Positions 53,030 through 62,290 of a stretch of 64,000 bases of DNA are shown here, piece after piece; positions within the stretch are counted from its first letter, which is position 1, and each line of letters begins with the position of its first letter. The notes under the pieces were generated by a model that worked only from the letters and a program-made list of their open reading frames with translations, made no database searches and was not told where the DNA came from. The DNA is from Zymoseptoria tritici IPO323. Its lineage: Eukaryota > Ascomycota > Dothideomycetes > Mycosphaerellales > Mycosphaerellaceae. The translations under genes were made by a program, and so were the position numbers. The DNA is taken from positions 1,488,001-1,552,000 of the forward strand of contig NC_018216.1 of NCBI RefSeq assembly GCF_000219625.1. Reading direction: 5' to 3'.

Positions 53030-53356
53030 TCAGCAGTAACCATCTGGATCGCAGCCGAAGATGAGAGACTTGATAGGGTCATTCTTGTATTTGTCGTAAC
53101 AATTCCCCGGTTTGCCGTAGGGTTTGATGCATTTTCCGATGGGCACACGACACGGCCCGGACCTGCCGCCGTCCCCAAGACAGACTTTACTGCCGCACCA
53201 ATCGTTGCAATCAGTCTCCTCCAAGGGAGACGGAAGGTCCTCGGTGCACATCATGTGGTTGTGCTCGTCGAAGCAGCCGCAGACATTGAATCCGCCGCAG
53301 GCGAGGCTGGCGTCGAAGAAGAGGGAGGCGATGATGAGGAGTTGAGAGAGCTGCAT
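53030..53356 (-). CDS. Small secreted cysteine-rich protein (effector-like)
   Basis: Single exon, 108 residues. Signal peptide MQLSQLLIIASLFFDASLA, then a mature part of about 89 residues with 12 cysteines (CGGFNVCGCFDEHNHMMC, DCNDWCGSKVC, PCRVPIGKC, and three more to the C-terminal DGYC). The even number and density suggest a disulfide-rich extracellular protein. No known family is recognised. The Met at 53356 was chosen because the signal peptide starts there; upstream in-frame sequence is not conserved in character. It sits between a RIP-like relic and a repeat-rich desert, as is common for effector candidates. Confidence 0.78.
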   Translation of the reverse strand: MQLSQLLIIASLFFDASLACGGFNVCGCFDEHNHMMCTEDLPSPLEETDCNDWCGSKVCLGDGGRSGPCRVPIGKCIKPYGKPGNCYDKYKNDPIKSLIFGCDPDGYC

Positions 53357-54602
53357 GTTGTGGTAGGTTTTCGAAGTTTGATCTCGGTAAGGTAGGTTTG
53401 GATTGTGAAGTGCTTTGGGGCGTTGGAAGGAGCCCAGACGGGAGGAGGAGCAAGAGTCCCGTGTCTTATATCGACGAAGAACGACGGGTTCCCCACGGGG
53501 CATCACGGGTGAAACTACAACCAAGTGAGGAGTAGCCCTTGACTTTCCGTGTTCAAGAGCTGAGTTCCCGATTTGGTCCCGTCAAAAGCCGTCCTCTCGT
53601 CGTTCCGATCAGACGCTGTCGCCCTTCGACACAATTACCCTGCGACTACTGGTGGAAGAACTTGTCTCGGTGTTCACTCCACCCTGTGCAATACTAGCAC
53701 CTGACCGCATTGGATACGGACAAAACATGCCGTGGTCTCGAATGACCCAATTGCTAGTGCCAGTAAATGAGTCGACGCATGGTATCGACGAGGCTCGAAC
53801 CGTCGATGTGGGGAGTAGCTCCCTGTGGTCATAAATTGGTTCATGGATGTCGTCCTGGTCGAACGCCGTTGTCTTCGTGTCTCGACATGCTCTCGCCGCA
53901 GAGATTGGTGGAACATTCTTCCCACGTTCGGTGCGGCATGTACAGGTGAACGCACGCAGGGCCAGAGCCTCCCCCTGGCCCCTGGTGGTGCCGACCGGTA
54001 TCCAGGCATTGACTTTTGGTACAGCGCACGTTCCAAAAACAAGCGAGCCGGGATTTGCGACGTAGCGGGGTACAGCATGCGAGCGCATCGGATCCTTCAC
54101 CGCTGGTGGGCGTACTTAGGGGTGGCCATCCATAGCGGAACATAGGTTTGTCCGCGTGGGCCACCGTGTGGACTGAATGGACCGTTCTGTGGACGATATT
54201 ACCCTGTCTAGCGTAGCAATACGCGACTTCCGGGCTAAGTCGGAATAATTCTATGCATCGATAGAGACGCAGAGTAGCGACCGGTCCTCGCACTTAGAAT
54301 CTTCGTACGATGTTATTCGCCTTCGCTGTCGCTGTCGACAAAATCGAGAAGTAAGATACTAGTAGCATGCCTGTCGCATGCCTGTGGCAAGAGGTCTTCG
54401 TACGGTTTAGCGCCTGCTCTATACAGCTAGCTTGATCTAGTCCATAGTGGTCGAAAGATACGTCCGCGTGGCCATCCTAGTCCACCCGCTGATATGGATC
54501 TTGCCGATTTAATCTGGCCAGCTCTAGGCGTACTTGCAGGCCTCAGGGTTGATTTTCAGGCCTCGTTGGCGCGCCCTTGTAGTCAGGCTAACAGCCTCTT
54601 GA

Positions 54603-54638
54603 CAAGGACTGAACGTGGAGCAAGGACTGAACGTGGAG
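54603..54638. repeat. Perfect tandem duplication of 18 bp
   Basis: caaggactgaacgtggag occurs twice head to tail. Confidence 0.9.
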
Positions 54639-54770
54639 TTAAGCAGCGAGGGAAGTGAGTTTAGAAAGGAGATCGAGCTCGCGGCAGCGACGGGTTTCAC
54701 TCGAGCGCATAAAGCAATGCTCGTTCACTAGAAGATTGGTATACAGTGCTGTGGACGCTAATGCTGCGAA

Positions 54771-54896
54771 CGCATCGGAGTGGCCACCTGCTTGCAGGCT
54801 CTGGGGTATTTTCAGGGGTCATTCGCCTAGCTCCTGGTAATTAGGCGATTGGCCGTAGTCACCGCTTGGACGGTGAGACATGACCACTCCGATGCG
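54771..54896. mobile_element. MITE-like inverted-repeat element, copy A (diverged)
   Basis: Terminal arms cgcatcggagtggcc (54771-54785) and gaccactccgatgcg (54882-54896) pair with one mismatch. The interior shares blocks with copy B read in the opposite direction (cttgcaggctc-ggg, and -acggtgag- next to the arm). Length 126 bp, no coding capacity. Confidence 0.65.
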
Positions 54897-55600
54897 GCTA
54901 CGTGAACGTGGTCAGGCAGGGAACTGTCGGCAACAGTGAAATCCGGGGAATGCAAGAAGATTAACACGTGGGGAGAGTTTACTACAGTCACCTCACCAGT
55001 GCGATGGTGACCCACTTAAACCATGTTCTGTCAAGGTACCCATGGTGTACGGCTCTGGAGCATGCCAAAAGGATTGCAAGTGCTGAAAGGTCGTCCGGAC
55101 GGTTGCTCCGAACCTGGTAACTCCCTTGTTTTCACGACGCACGGGTAAGCATGGCAATACCCTTGCAATAGCGACCAAGAGCGGTTAATCACCATCGGCG
55201 CTGCGAGGTGACTGTAACACGTGGGAGACTTTACTAAAGCGTATCTGCCCGAACAGGCCTTCGACCTCGTATCGACAGCGATCCGACATCTCGATTCGCA
55301 CGCGGTGAGCAGGCATAGTGTTCTGGACCTTGTGGTGCTGCATTCTGCTCCATCGATGTATTTTCGGTCTGGACGTTCTTGACGCTTTTGCGCACGGTTT
55401 TGACGCTCAAAGAGAAAGCATAGTCTGTTGTATATTATGCAAACGGGCGTGGCTTGCGTACTTTTACGATGCGTAGCTGCTCCGAGACGAAACGTGTGGG
55501 TGCCCGTCGCCCAGCCGGGGTGGAGCGAAATGAAGGCTTCACAACGGCTGTCAATGTCTAATCCTGCAAAAGTTTATGAGATGTGATGGATTTGTAGATG

Positions 55601-55660
55601 GATGGAATACGGCATCTCACGGTGTCGTAGAATGGCATGCGGCAACTCACGGTGTTGTAG
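55601..55660. repeat. Imperfect tandem duplication of a 30-bp unit
   Basis: cggcatctcacggtgtcgtag at 55610 and cggcaactcacggtgttgtag at 55640 are copies with a 30-bp period. Confidence 0.8.
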
Positions 55661-55898
55661 TCCTAGTCGCGAGCGTGCACGCACATTCGTCGTATCGTGT
55701 CGCACCAGCATCTGCTGTGCTCAAAGACCGTGCGGCTATGCAAGCGAGCTTCGAGGTCTCCAGTGTTGTCGTGTATAGAGTTCTCTGGCGGCATGATTCG
55801 ATGCTGGCAGTGCTGGCACCGAAAAAAAGTCTGCTGGAAGTCATTTACTCTAGGCCGGGGTGCGGACAGAGGTCGAAAGCCAATGCACTGATACGCTG

Positions 55899-56045
55899 TA
55901 CAGCATGTTAGCACATCGGAGTGCTCACCGTTCAACCTTAACTGGAGTTTAACGGCCTGCTTTACTAGGATGCTAACCAATTGCGCCTCGGAATGCCCCT
56001 GAGCCTGCAAGACGGGCGAGCACTCCGATGTGCTAACATGCTGTA
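55899..56045. mobile_element. MITE-like inverted-repeat element, copy B (28-bp perfect arms)
   Basis: Positions 55899-55926 and 56018-56045 are exact reverse complements over 28 bp (key core: gcatgttagcacatcgga against tccgatgtgctaacatgc), enclosing 91 bp. Perfect arms around a short non-coding interior suggest a recent non-autonomous DNA element. It is related to copy A about 1 kb upstream in opposite orientation. Confidence 0.8.
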
Positions 56046-56447
56046 GATCGCGCCCAGAAGGCTCACCATGCACTGCTCAAGAGACCGGCCGGATTGGAGA
56101 TGCAATGTCGACGCATCTCTGCGCCTCGCGAAGGACATGTATGGCGCGCGGAATGAAAGCATGAGGGGAGGTCACCGTCGTGCACTTACTAAGCCAGGCA
56201 CAATCGCGGATCTGCCTTCGCTTATTCTCCACGTGCCCGGAGAATGGGCATTCATCTGGGGAGTGCACTGGTCCGAGCTCAAGATGGGGCATATTTACCT
56301 TGGCTAATAAGTACTTCCATGCGGCCAGGGCACGCCACTCCAGGTTCCAGGTTGTGTCGGAACCTGAAGTCTGGTCCAGGCGTAAGGTAGAACTAAGGTA
56401 AGCTAAAACTACAGGGCAGGGTCACCCCGCACTCTCCTCGAGAGACA

Positions 56448-56621
56448 TCGGCGTTTGGAGGCGGAACTCACCATGTCAAGCACCTTGCGAGTCGAAAGTT
56501 CACACTTCACGGTCAACTCCATGATGAACCTCGCTCATCGGTGTTTGAAGGCGGGACTCATCACACCAAGAACCTTGCGAGACGGAAGTTTTATGGTCAA
56601 GTCAACAATGAACCTAACATG
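56448..56621. repeat. Tandem duplication of a 90-bp unit
   Basis: tcggcgtttggaggcggaac at 56448 recurs as tcggtgtttgaaggcgggac at 56538, a period of exactly 90 bp. The rest of the unit (caccttgcgag / aaccttgcgag, gaagtt, ggtcaa, atgaacct) follows in the same order. It lies about 240 bp upstream of a small secreted protein gene. Confidence 0.85.
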
Positions 56622-56863
56622 TTCCAAGCGCAAGTTCACACGAGGGTTCGAATGGTGTCCACTCGCTCCGTGTTGAGGCTGCTGTGCGCCGAAGGGGAAA
56701 GAGACATATAACAGGCGCCTCATTCCCTCTCATTGTTGACTTGGAAGACAGACAACAACTCCACCATCTTCAAAAATCTTTCATCCATTCCAAAACCGCA
56801 CAACGAAACCAAACCCATCCCCCCTACACAGTCACAACCTTCCCATCCCCCATCACGGAAATC

Positions 56864-57298
56864 ATGCAACGCAACCTCCTCCTCGCTCTCGCGCTGACCC
56901 TCACCACCACCCTCGCCGCGTCCCTCACTCCCCGCGACGACGCCGCGTCCCTCATTCCCCGCGACTTCGTTCGTACGTCGCTCCCATTCCCCTCCGTACC
57001 CCACCGTCGTCGAATCTAATTCCCTCCCACAGATTACCCTCCATTCGCCTGCGAGCCGAACAGATGCGAAGTCTGCCACGAAAATTGCCAAGCCAGTCGA
57101 ATTAAGCACGGCTACACCCGCGATTGGTTGGTGCACACCTGTTACGACAAGACTTGTGTCAATTCAGGGGACTGCTTGGGCTGTTGCAATCAGAACAAAG
57201 AACCGTGTCCGTGGGTCGGGGGGTGGTGCCGAATCCCGGGAGTTTGTTGCACCGATTCAGGTGGATGCCCTCCTTTCCCTCCCAAGGCTCTTGCTTAG
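56864..57298 (+). CDS. Small secreted cysteine-rich protein with propeptide (effector-like)
   Basis: Exons 56864..56972 and 57033..57298, intron 60 nt (gtacgt donor, cacag acceptor); 124 residues. Signal peptide MQRNLLLALALTLTTTLAAS, then a short propeptide-like stretch with a duplicated unit (SLTPRDDAASLIPRD), then a mature part with 14 cysteines: FACEPNRCEVCHENC, HTCYDKTC, DCLGCC, PCPWVGGWCRIPGVCC and GGCPPFPPKALA. CC pairs and the even count indicate several disulfides. No known family recognised. A different protein from the cysteine-rich protein at 53.0 kb; the two share only general character. Confidence 0.8.
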
Positions 57299-57956
57299 GC
57301 AGAGACATTCTGGCCAGCCGGAGTCGAGCGAAGCGAAGCGTCCGCTACTTCCGTTTGAAAGGGATTGAAAACCGGAATTCCCGCTTGGGACATTGCGGCG
57401 GATGGAGTGCTGAGTTTGAAGGCGATGGACGGGTGAGGGGGAATGGCGCTGGATGTGACGAAGGGATCAGGGACAGGCGGGGTATCGTTGCGAAGGTGAT
57501 GGAAAAAGTTGAGTTTGCTGGATGAATGTCGTTTCGAGGAGGGAATGCAGCGCATGTATTAATTAGGTAGTGTGTCTGATCGGACAGGGTATTTCAACGG
57601 TTTTGGTGTGCGACGTATCGCAGTGCGTGGACGTGCTGTGGTGATGATGTGCAACTCTGTGTCCCAGTCCGGTGGATGTCGCTCTCGTCTTCGTGTTATA
57701 GGTGATGCCATGCACCGACTAGCTTCAGACAACACCCTGGAGAAACGTAGAAGAGAAGACTGCGTACCAGATTGATGATGAAGTTTTGCTACATATCTAG
57801 CGGGCTCGTCAATAATCTCAATTCATTAACAATTAAACATTAATGTACCATGACGCCCGAGCTGGATGATCGTGAGCCTCGCTGGAAAAAGAAACAAGTG
57901 GCTATGCTTTTCCCTTATCCGTGCTTCTTGCTGTCATTCGTCTGTCAGACGGAGGC
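57299..57956. other. Intergenic, convergent 3' regions
   Basis: Between the small secreted protein and the large repeat protein, which converge. No gene recognised; AT-rich 3' UTR-like sequence near 57780-57850. Confidence 0.5.
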
Positions 57957-60900
57957 TTAAGCATTCGCAGAGCCCTGAGCGTTTCCAGAGGCGTCAGCAA
58001 CAGTCGAGGTTTGACCGCTAGTCTGACCACTGCCCACGCCTTGTGCATCTCCGGATCCTTGGACCGAGCCATCTAGATTGCCAGACCCCTGAATCGAACC
58101 CGCAGCATTGCCAGAACCTTCAGTTGAGCCTTGACCTTGGGCTGAGGCTTGAGCTTTTGCGTCTGCTTCTGCGGCTGCTTCCACGCTTCCAGAAAGTTGG
58201 CCATTAGCATCGAAAGAGCCTTGGTCTTGAACTGCTCCCTGAGCTTGGCCTTGAGCTTTTGCATCGGCTTGAGCTTTTGCGTCGGCTTGTGCTTCTGCGG
58301 CGGCTTTCGCCTGTGCTTCCGCGCTTCCAGAAAGTTGGCCATTGGCATCGAAAGAGCCCTGGTCTTGAACAGCTCCCTGAGCTTGGCCCTGAGCGTTTCC
58401 AGAGGCGTCAGCACCAGTCGAGGTTTGACCGCTAGTTTGACCACTGGCCACGCCTTGACCTGGAGTGGCAGAATCGCCGGATCCTCCAATCGAGCCCTCA
58501 GCAGCTACGGAACCTTGAGCATCGCCTTGAAGTTGGCCTTGACTGGTGGCGGCTCCTTGGCCTTCGGCAGTGCCCTGAGCATCTCCGGAACCTTGAACAT
58601 TTCCGGAGCCACGGATCGAGCCTTCTAGATTGTCAGACCCCTGAATCGAACCTGCAGCATTGCCAGAACCTTGAGTCGAGCCTTGAGCATCTCCGGAGGC
58701 ATTTGTCGAGCCTTGAATATTTCCGGACCCTTGAATCGAGCCCTGAGCATCTCCGGAACCTTCTAGATTGCCAGATCCCTGAATCGAACCTGCAGCATTG
58801 CCAGAACCTTGAGTCGAGCCTTGAGCATCTCCGGAGGCATTTGTCGAGCCCTCTACATTTCCGGATCCTCCAATTGAGCCTTGAACGTTTCCGGATCCTT
58901 GAATCGAGCCTTGACCTTGAATAGAGCCCGAGGTGGAACCTTGAGCATTGCCGGACCCGGCGATCGAGCCCTGAGCGCTACCAGATCCGATAATGCTGTC
59001 CGAACCGCTGCCGGATGGAATGATACTACCCGGTCCGCCGGCACCGGCAGATGAAATGATGTTGCCGAGTCCGCCAGTGCTGCCAGATGGAATGATGTTC
59101 CCAGATCCGCCAATACTGCCAGACGAAACGATGTTGCCGAGTCCGCCAGTGCTGCCAGATGGAATGATACTACCAGATCCGTCAACGCTGCCCGAACCGA
59201 TGATGTTGCCCAGTCCGCCAGCGCTGGAAGACGGAATGATGTTGCCCATACCGCCGGCGCTGCCAGATGGAATGATGTTGCTCAATCCGCCAGTGCTGCC
59301 CGAACCGATGATGTTGCCCGGCCCGCCAGCGCTGGAAGACGGAATGATGTTGCCCAATCCGTCAGTGCTGCCCGAGCCGATGATGTTGCCCAATCCGTCA
59401 GTGCTGCCCGAGCCGGCAGTATTACCAAGGTCGCCAGAGACACTGGAGCCGCCGAGACCGCCAAGGCTGCCGGTGATCGAACTAGCATCTGACGAAAGAG
59501 GAGGTAAACATTGAAGGACATCGACAGTGTTGCCGCCAAGGTTGACTTCCAAACGTTTCCGAAGGCTGATTTCTCCGGCTTGCAAGATGCGGCATGTAAG
59601 TCCCGGACAACAAGAGTCTTTGGTGAGTCCGAGAAGACCTGGAATGCAGAGTAGTCCGTTCTGAGGTATGCAAGTACCTGTAGTGCCAGCAACGGCAGAC
59701 GACGCAGGACCGGCGACGGACGGGACAGATCCTGTGGACGAGGGCGATCCCATGGATGAGCTGGATGCTGTGAACGATGGGGCGGAAGCAGATCCCGTGG
59801 ACGATGACGAACCGCTTGGCGAGGCGGACCCTGTCGATGACGCGGGAACGGTCGAGGTTGAATCAGTGTTGGACCCAGAGCCCGAACCGGAGCCCGAACC
59901 GGAGCCAGAGCCAGAGGACGCCAGAGGAGGCAAGCATTGGAGGACCGCGGCGACGGGGCGAGTGCTATCACCAACGACAAGGCGTTTTCCGAGACTGATA
60001 TCATTCTCACCGACCTGGAGGATGCGACACGTCAATCCCTCGCAGCAGTTATCCTTCGTGATTCCTAGAAGGTCTGGAGTACAGATAAGTCCGTTTTGAG
60101 CGATGCAGGATCCTACGCTGCCGGAGGAGCCACTGCCGGAAGAGCCACTGCCGGAAGAACCGCCGCCCGTCGAGCTTGAAGGTCCACTGGCGGAAGTGGT
60201 CATGGACGCAGAGGTGCTAGAAGAGGCACCGTCGATCGAGGTAGGAGATCCGCTAGCAGAATTGCTCATGGACGGAGATGCGCCAGATCCCGCGACGGAA
60301 GTCGTGGAGGTGGTGAGAGGAGGCAGACATTGAAGGACAGCGGCAAGAGGATTAGTGCTGTCACCAACGACGAGGCGTTTTGCGAGGCTTGTTTCTCCGA
60401 CTTGTAGAATACGGCAGGTCAAGCCCTCACAGCAGTTGTCTTTCGTAATGCCAAGGAGGTCTGGAGTGCAGATAAGTCCGTTTTGAGGAATGCAGGATGA
60501 AGGAGCGCTGGAAGAGGCGCCGTTGGAGGACGAGGTAGAGCTGGCTGTATTTGTGTTTCCGCCACCCGAGTTGTTCGTAGCTGAGGAAGCGACGGAGCTT
60601 GAAGTTCCGCTGCCAGGGCTCGTGCTACCACTGCCTGAGTTGTCTGTAGATGAAGAGACATCAGGGTTCGAGTTACCGTTGCCAGGGCTCGTGTTACCGC
60701 TGCCGGGACTTGTGTTACCGCTACCGGAGTCGTTCGTAGGCGAAGCCGCGGCAGAGCTTGAGGTCTCGCTGCTAGCTCCGCTAACTGAAGTAATCAGGCC
60801 TGCGGGGAATGTCGTTGCAGAACCCATCATGGAGCTTGTCGAGGTGGTGAGAGGCGGCAGACACTGAAGGACGTCCGCGATCGTCGTGGAGCCAGAGGAG

Positions 60901-62290
60901 ACCTCGAGGCGTTTGCCAAGCTTGACTTCTCCGATCTGGAGGATACGGCAGACCAAGCCTGGGCAGCAGTTGTCTGCGGTGAGTCCAGCAATGGCCGGAA
61001 TGCATACAAGGCCATTGCTCTCAACACATCCAGGCGGTGATGAACTGGCACCTGATGGGGTTGAGCCGTTTGAGCCTTCAGAAGAGCTTGGAGATGAAGT
61101 TGTGCCGCTGCCCGGTTGGGTCTCACTTCCGCCTCCGGAGACAGAGGCAGAGGCAGATGGGTTCTGAGATGCGGAGTCGGTTGAAGCTGAGGTAGAGCCT
61201 TGAGAAGGGCCTTGAGAAGAACCCTGAGGAGAGCTTGGAGAGGAAGTTGCTGCGCCACCCGACGACGTCGTTGTCGCGCTCCCATCTTCAGAGCCAGAGC
61301 CTTGAGATGAGCCTTGAGATGAACCTTGAGAAGCGCTCGAAGACGAAGTCGCACCGCTGCCCGGTGGCATCGTCACGCTTCCACTTCCACTTTCACTTCC
61401 GTTTCCATTCCCGTTTCCAGAGCCGGAAGAGCCTGGAAGAGACTGACCATCGCTACCAGATGGGGTAGTCACGCTTCCGTTTCCATTTCCATTTTCAGAG
61501 CCGGAGGAGCCTTGAGGGGAGCCTTGAGGGGAGCCTTGAGAAGACTGGCCACCGCTGCCCGATGGGAGATTCGCGCTTCCGCTTCCATCTCCGTTGCCAG
61601 AGCCAGAAGAGCCTTGCGAGGAGCCTTGAGAAGACTGGCCACCGCTGCCCGATGGGGGATTCGCGCTTCCACTTCCATCTCCGTTGCCAGAGCCAGAAGA
61701 GCCTTGCGAGGAGCCTTGAGAAGACTGGCCACCGTTGCCCGATGGGAGATTCGCGCTTCCGCTTCCATCTCCGTTGCCAGAGCCAGAGGAGCCTTGCGAG
61801 GAGCCTTGCGAAGTCTGGCCACCGCTGCCCGATGGGGCATTCGCACTTCCGCTTCCGACTCCGTTCCCGGAGCCAGAGCCAGAAGAGCCTTGCGAAGAGC
61901 CTTGAGAAGACTGATCATCACTACCCGGTGGGGTGGTCACACTTCCATTCCCAGAGTTCGAAGCGGTGGAAGAGCTGCCTTCGCTGGAAGAAGTGTAAGA
62001 GCTGACCAAGGAGGTCGAGACCTGAGTAACGGGCACGACGTTCTGCAATGCAATGTCAGTGCATGTCATCGATACAGATCATCGATCGACCGAATTGATC
62101 GAAGCCATGTAGCAAAACTTACGCTCAGAGAAGCGATGCAAGCCGCGGAGTATTTGGTCACGGTCTTGGTGTTGTCGGAGGACTCGTACTTGCTCGTGTC
62201 TTTACCCTCGTAAGAAGGGGGAGAGGCGGGATAGGCAGAGGCCAAGTGTACGGCGGCCGTCAACGCGACAGCGACGGCTTTGGTGTACAT
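57957..62290 (-). CDS. Large secreted repeat protein with four six-cysteine, knottin-like domains
   Basis: Exons 62290..62123 and 62042..57957 (minus strand), intron 80 nt; 1417 residues. Signal peptide MYTKAVAVALTAAVHLASA. After a short N-terminal part comes a Ser/Gly/Gln/Asn-rich region of ~30-residue repeats (coded ~61000-61950). Four ~60-residue domains follow (coded near 61030-60850, 60500-60310, 60110-59925, 59680-59505), each with C-x7-C-x11-CC-x4-C-x(27-30)-C, for example CIPQNGLICTPDLLGITKDN then CCEGLTCRILQ, and each with a Lys-Arg (GKRL, AKRL, GKRL, RKRL) between the fifth and sixth Cys; LQCLPPL closes each. The C-terminal half has ~14-residue repeats (GLGNIIxSGS), then QGS(I/T)QGSGN repeats, then longer Ala/Gln-rich repeats. 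No membrane anchor is seen. An extracellular matrix or processed-peptide precursor role is inference; family unknown. Confidence 0.82.

Larger units (their letters stand above)
53357..56863. other. 3.5 kb repeat-rich region without recognised gene
   Basis: No supported gene on either strand. It contains an 18-bp tandem repeat, two copies of a short inverted-repeat element, a 30-bp tandem duplication and a 90-bp tandem duplication (separate entries). Related pieces also occur around 54962-55020 and 55183-55240 (tcacc(t/a)... and acacgtggg(g)aga blocks), partly in inverted orientation. Confidence 0.6.

Noticed and set aside
53770..53830. Second tRNA-like B-box (ggttcgagcc on the minus strand)
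   Set aside because: The flanks pair as a simple hairpin with a 10-nt loop, not as a T-arm, and no cloverleaf can be drawn.
53609..54145. Overlapping frames of 130-160 codons on both strands near 53.6-54.3 kb
   Set aside because: No signal peptide, domain, or splice connection; several overlap each other on both strands, which suggests chance.
58993..62213. Long plus-strand frames opposite the large secreted repeat protein (for example 61326-62213)
   Set aside because: Mirror frames of a GC-rich repeat; the repeats make stops rare on both strands. The minus frame has signal peptide, spliced first exon and four conserved cysteine domains.
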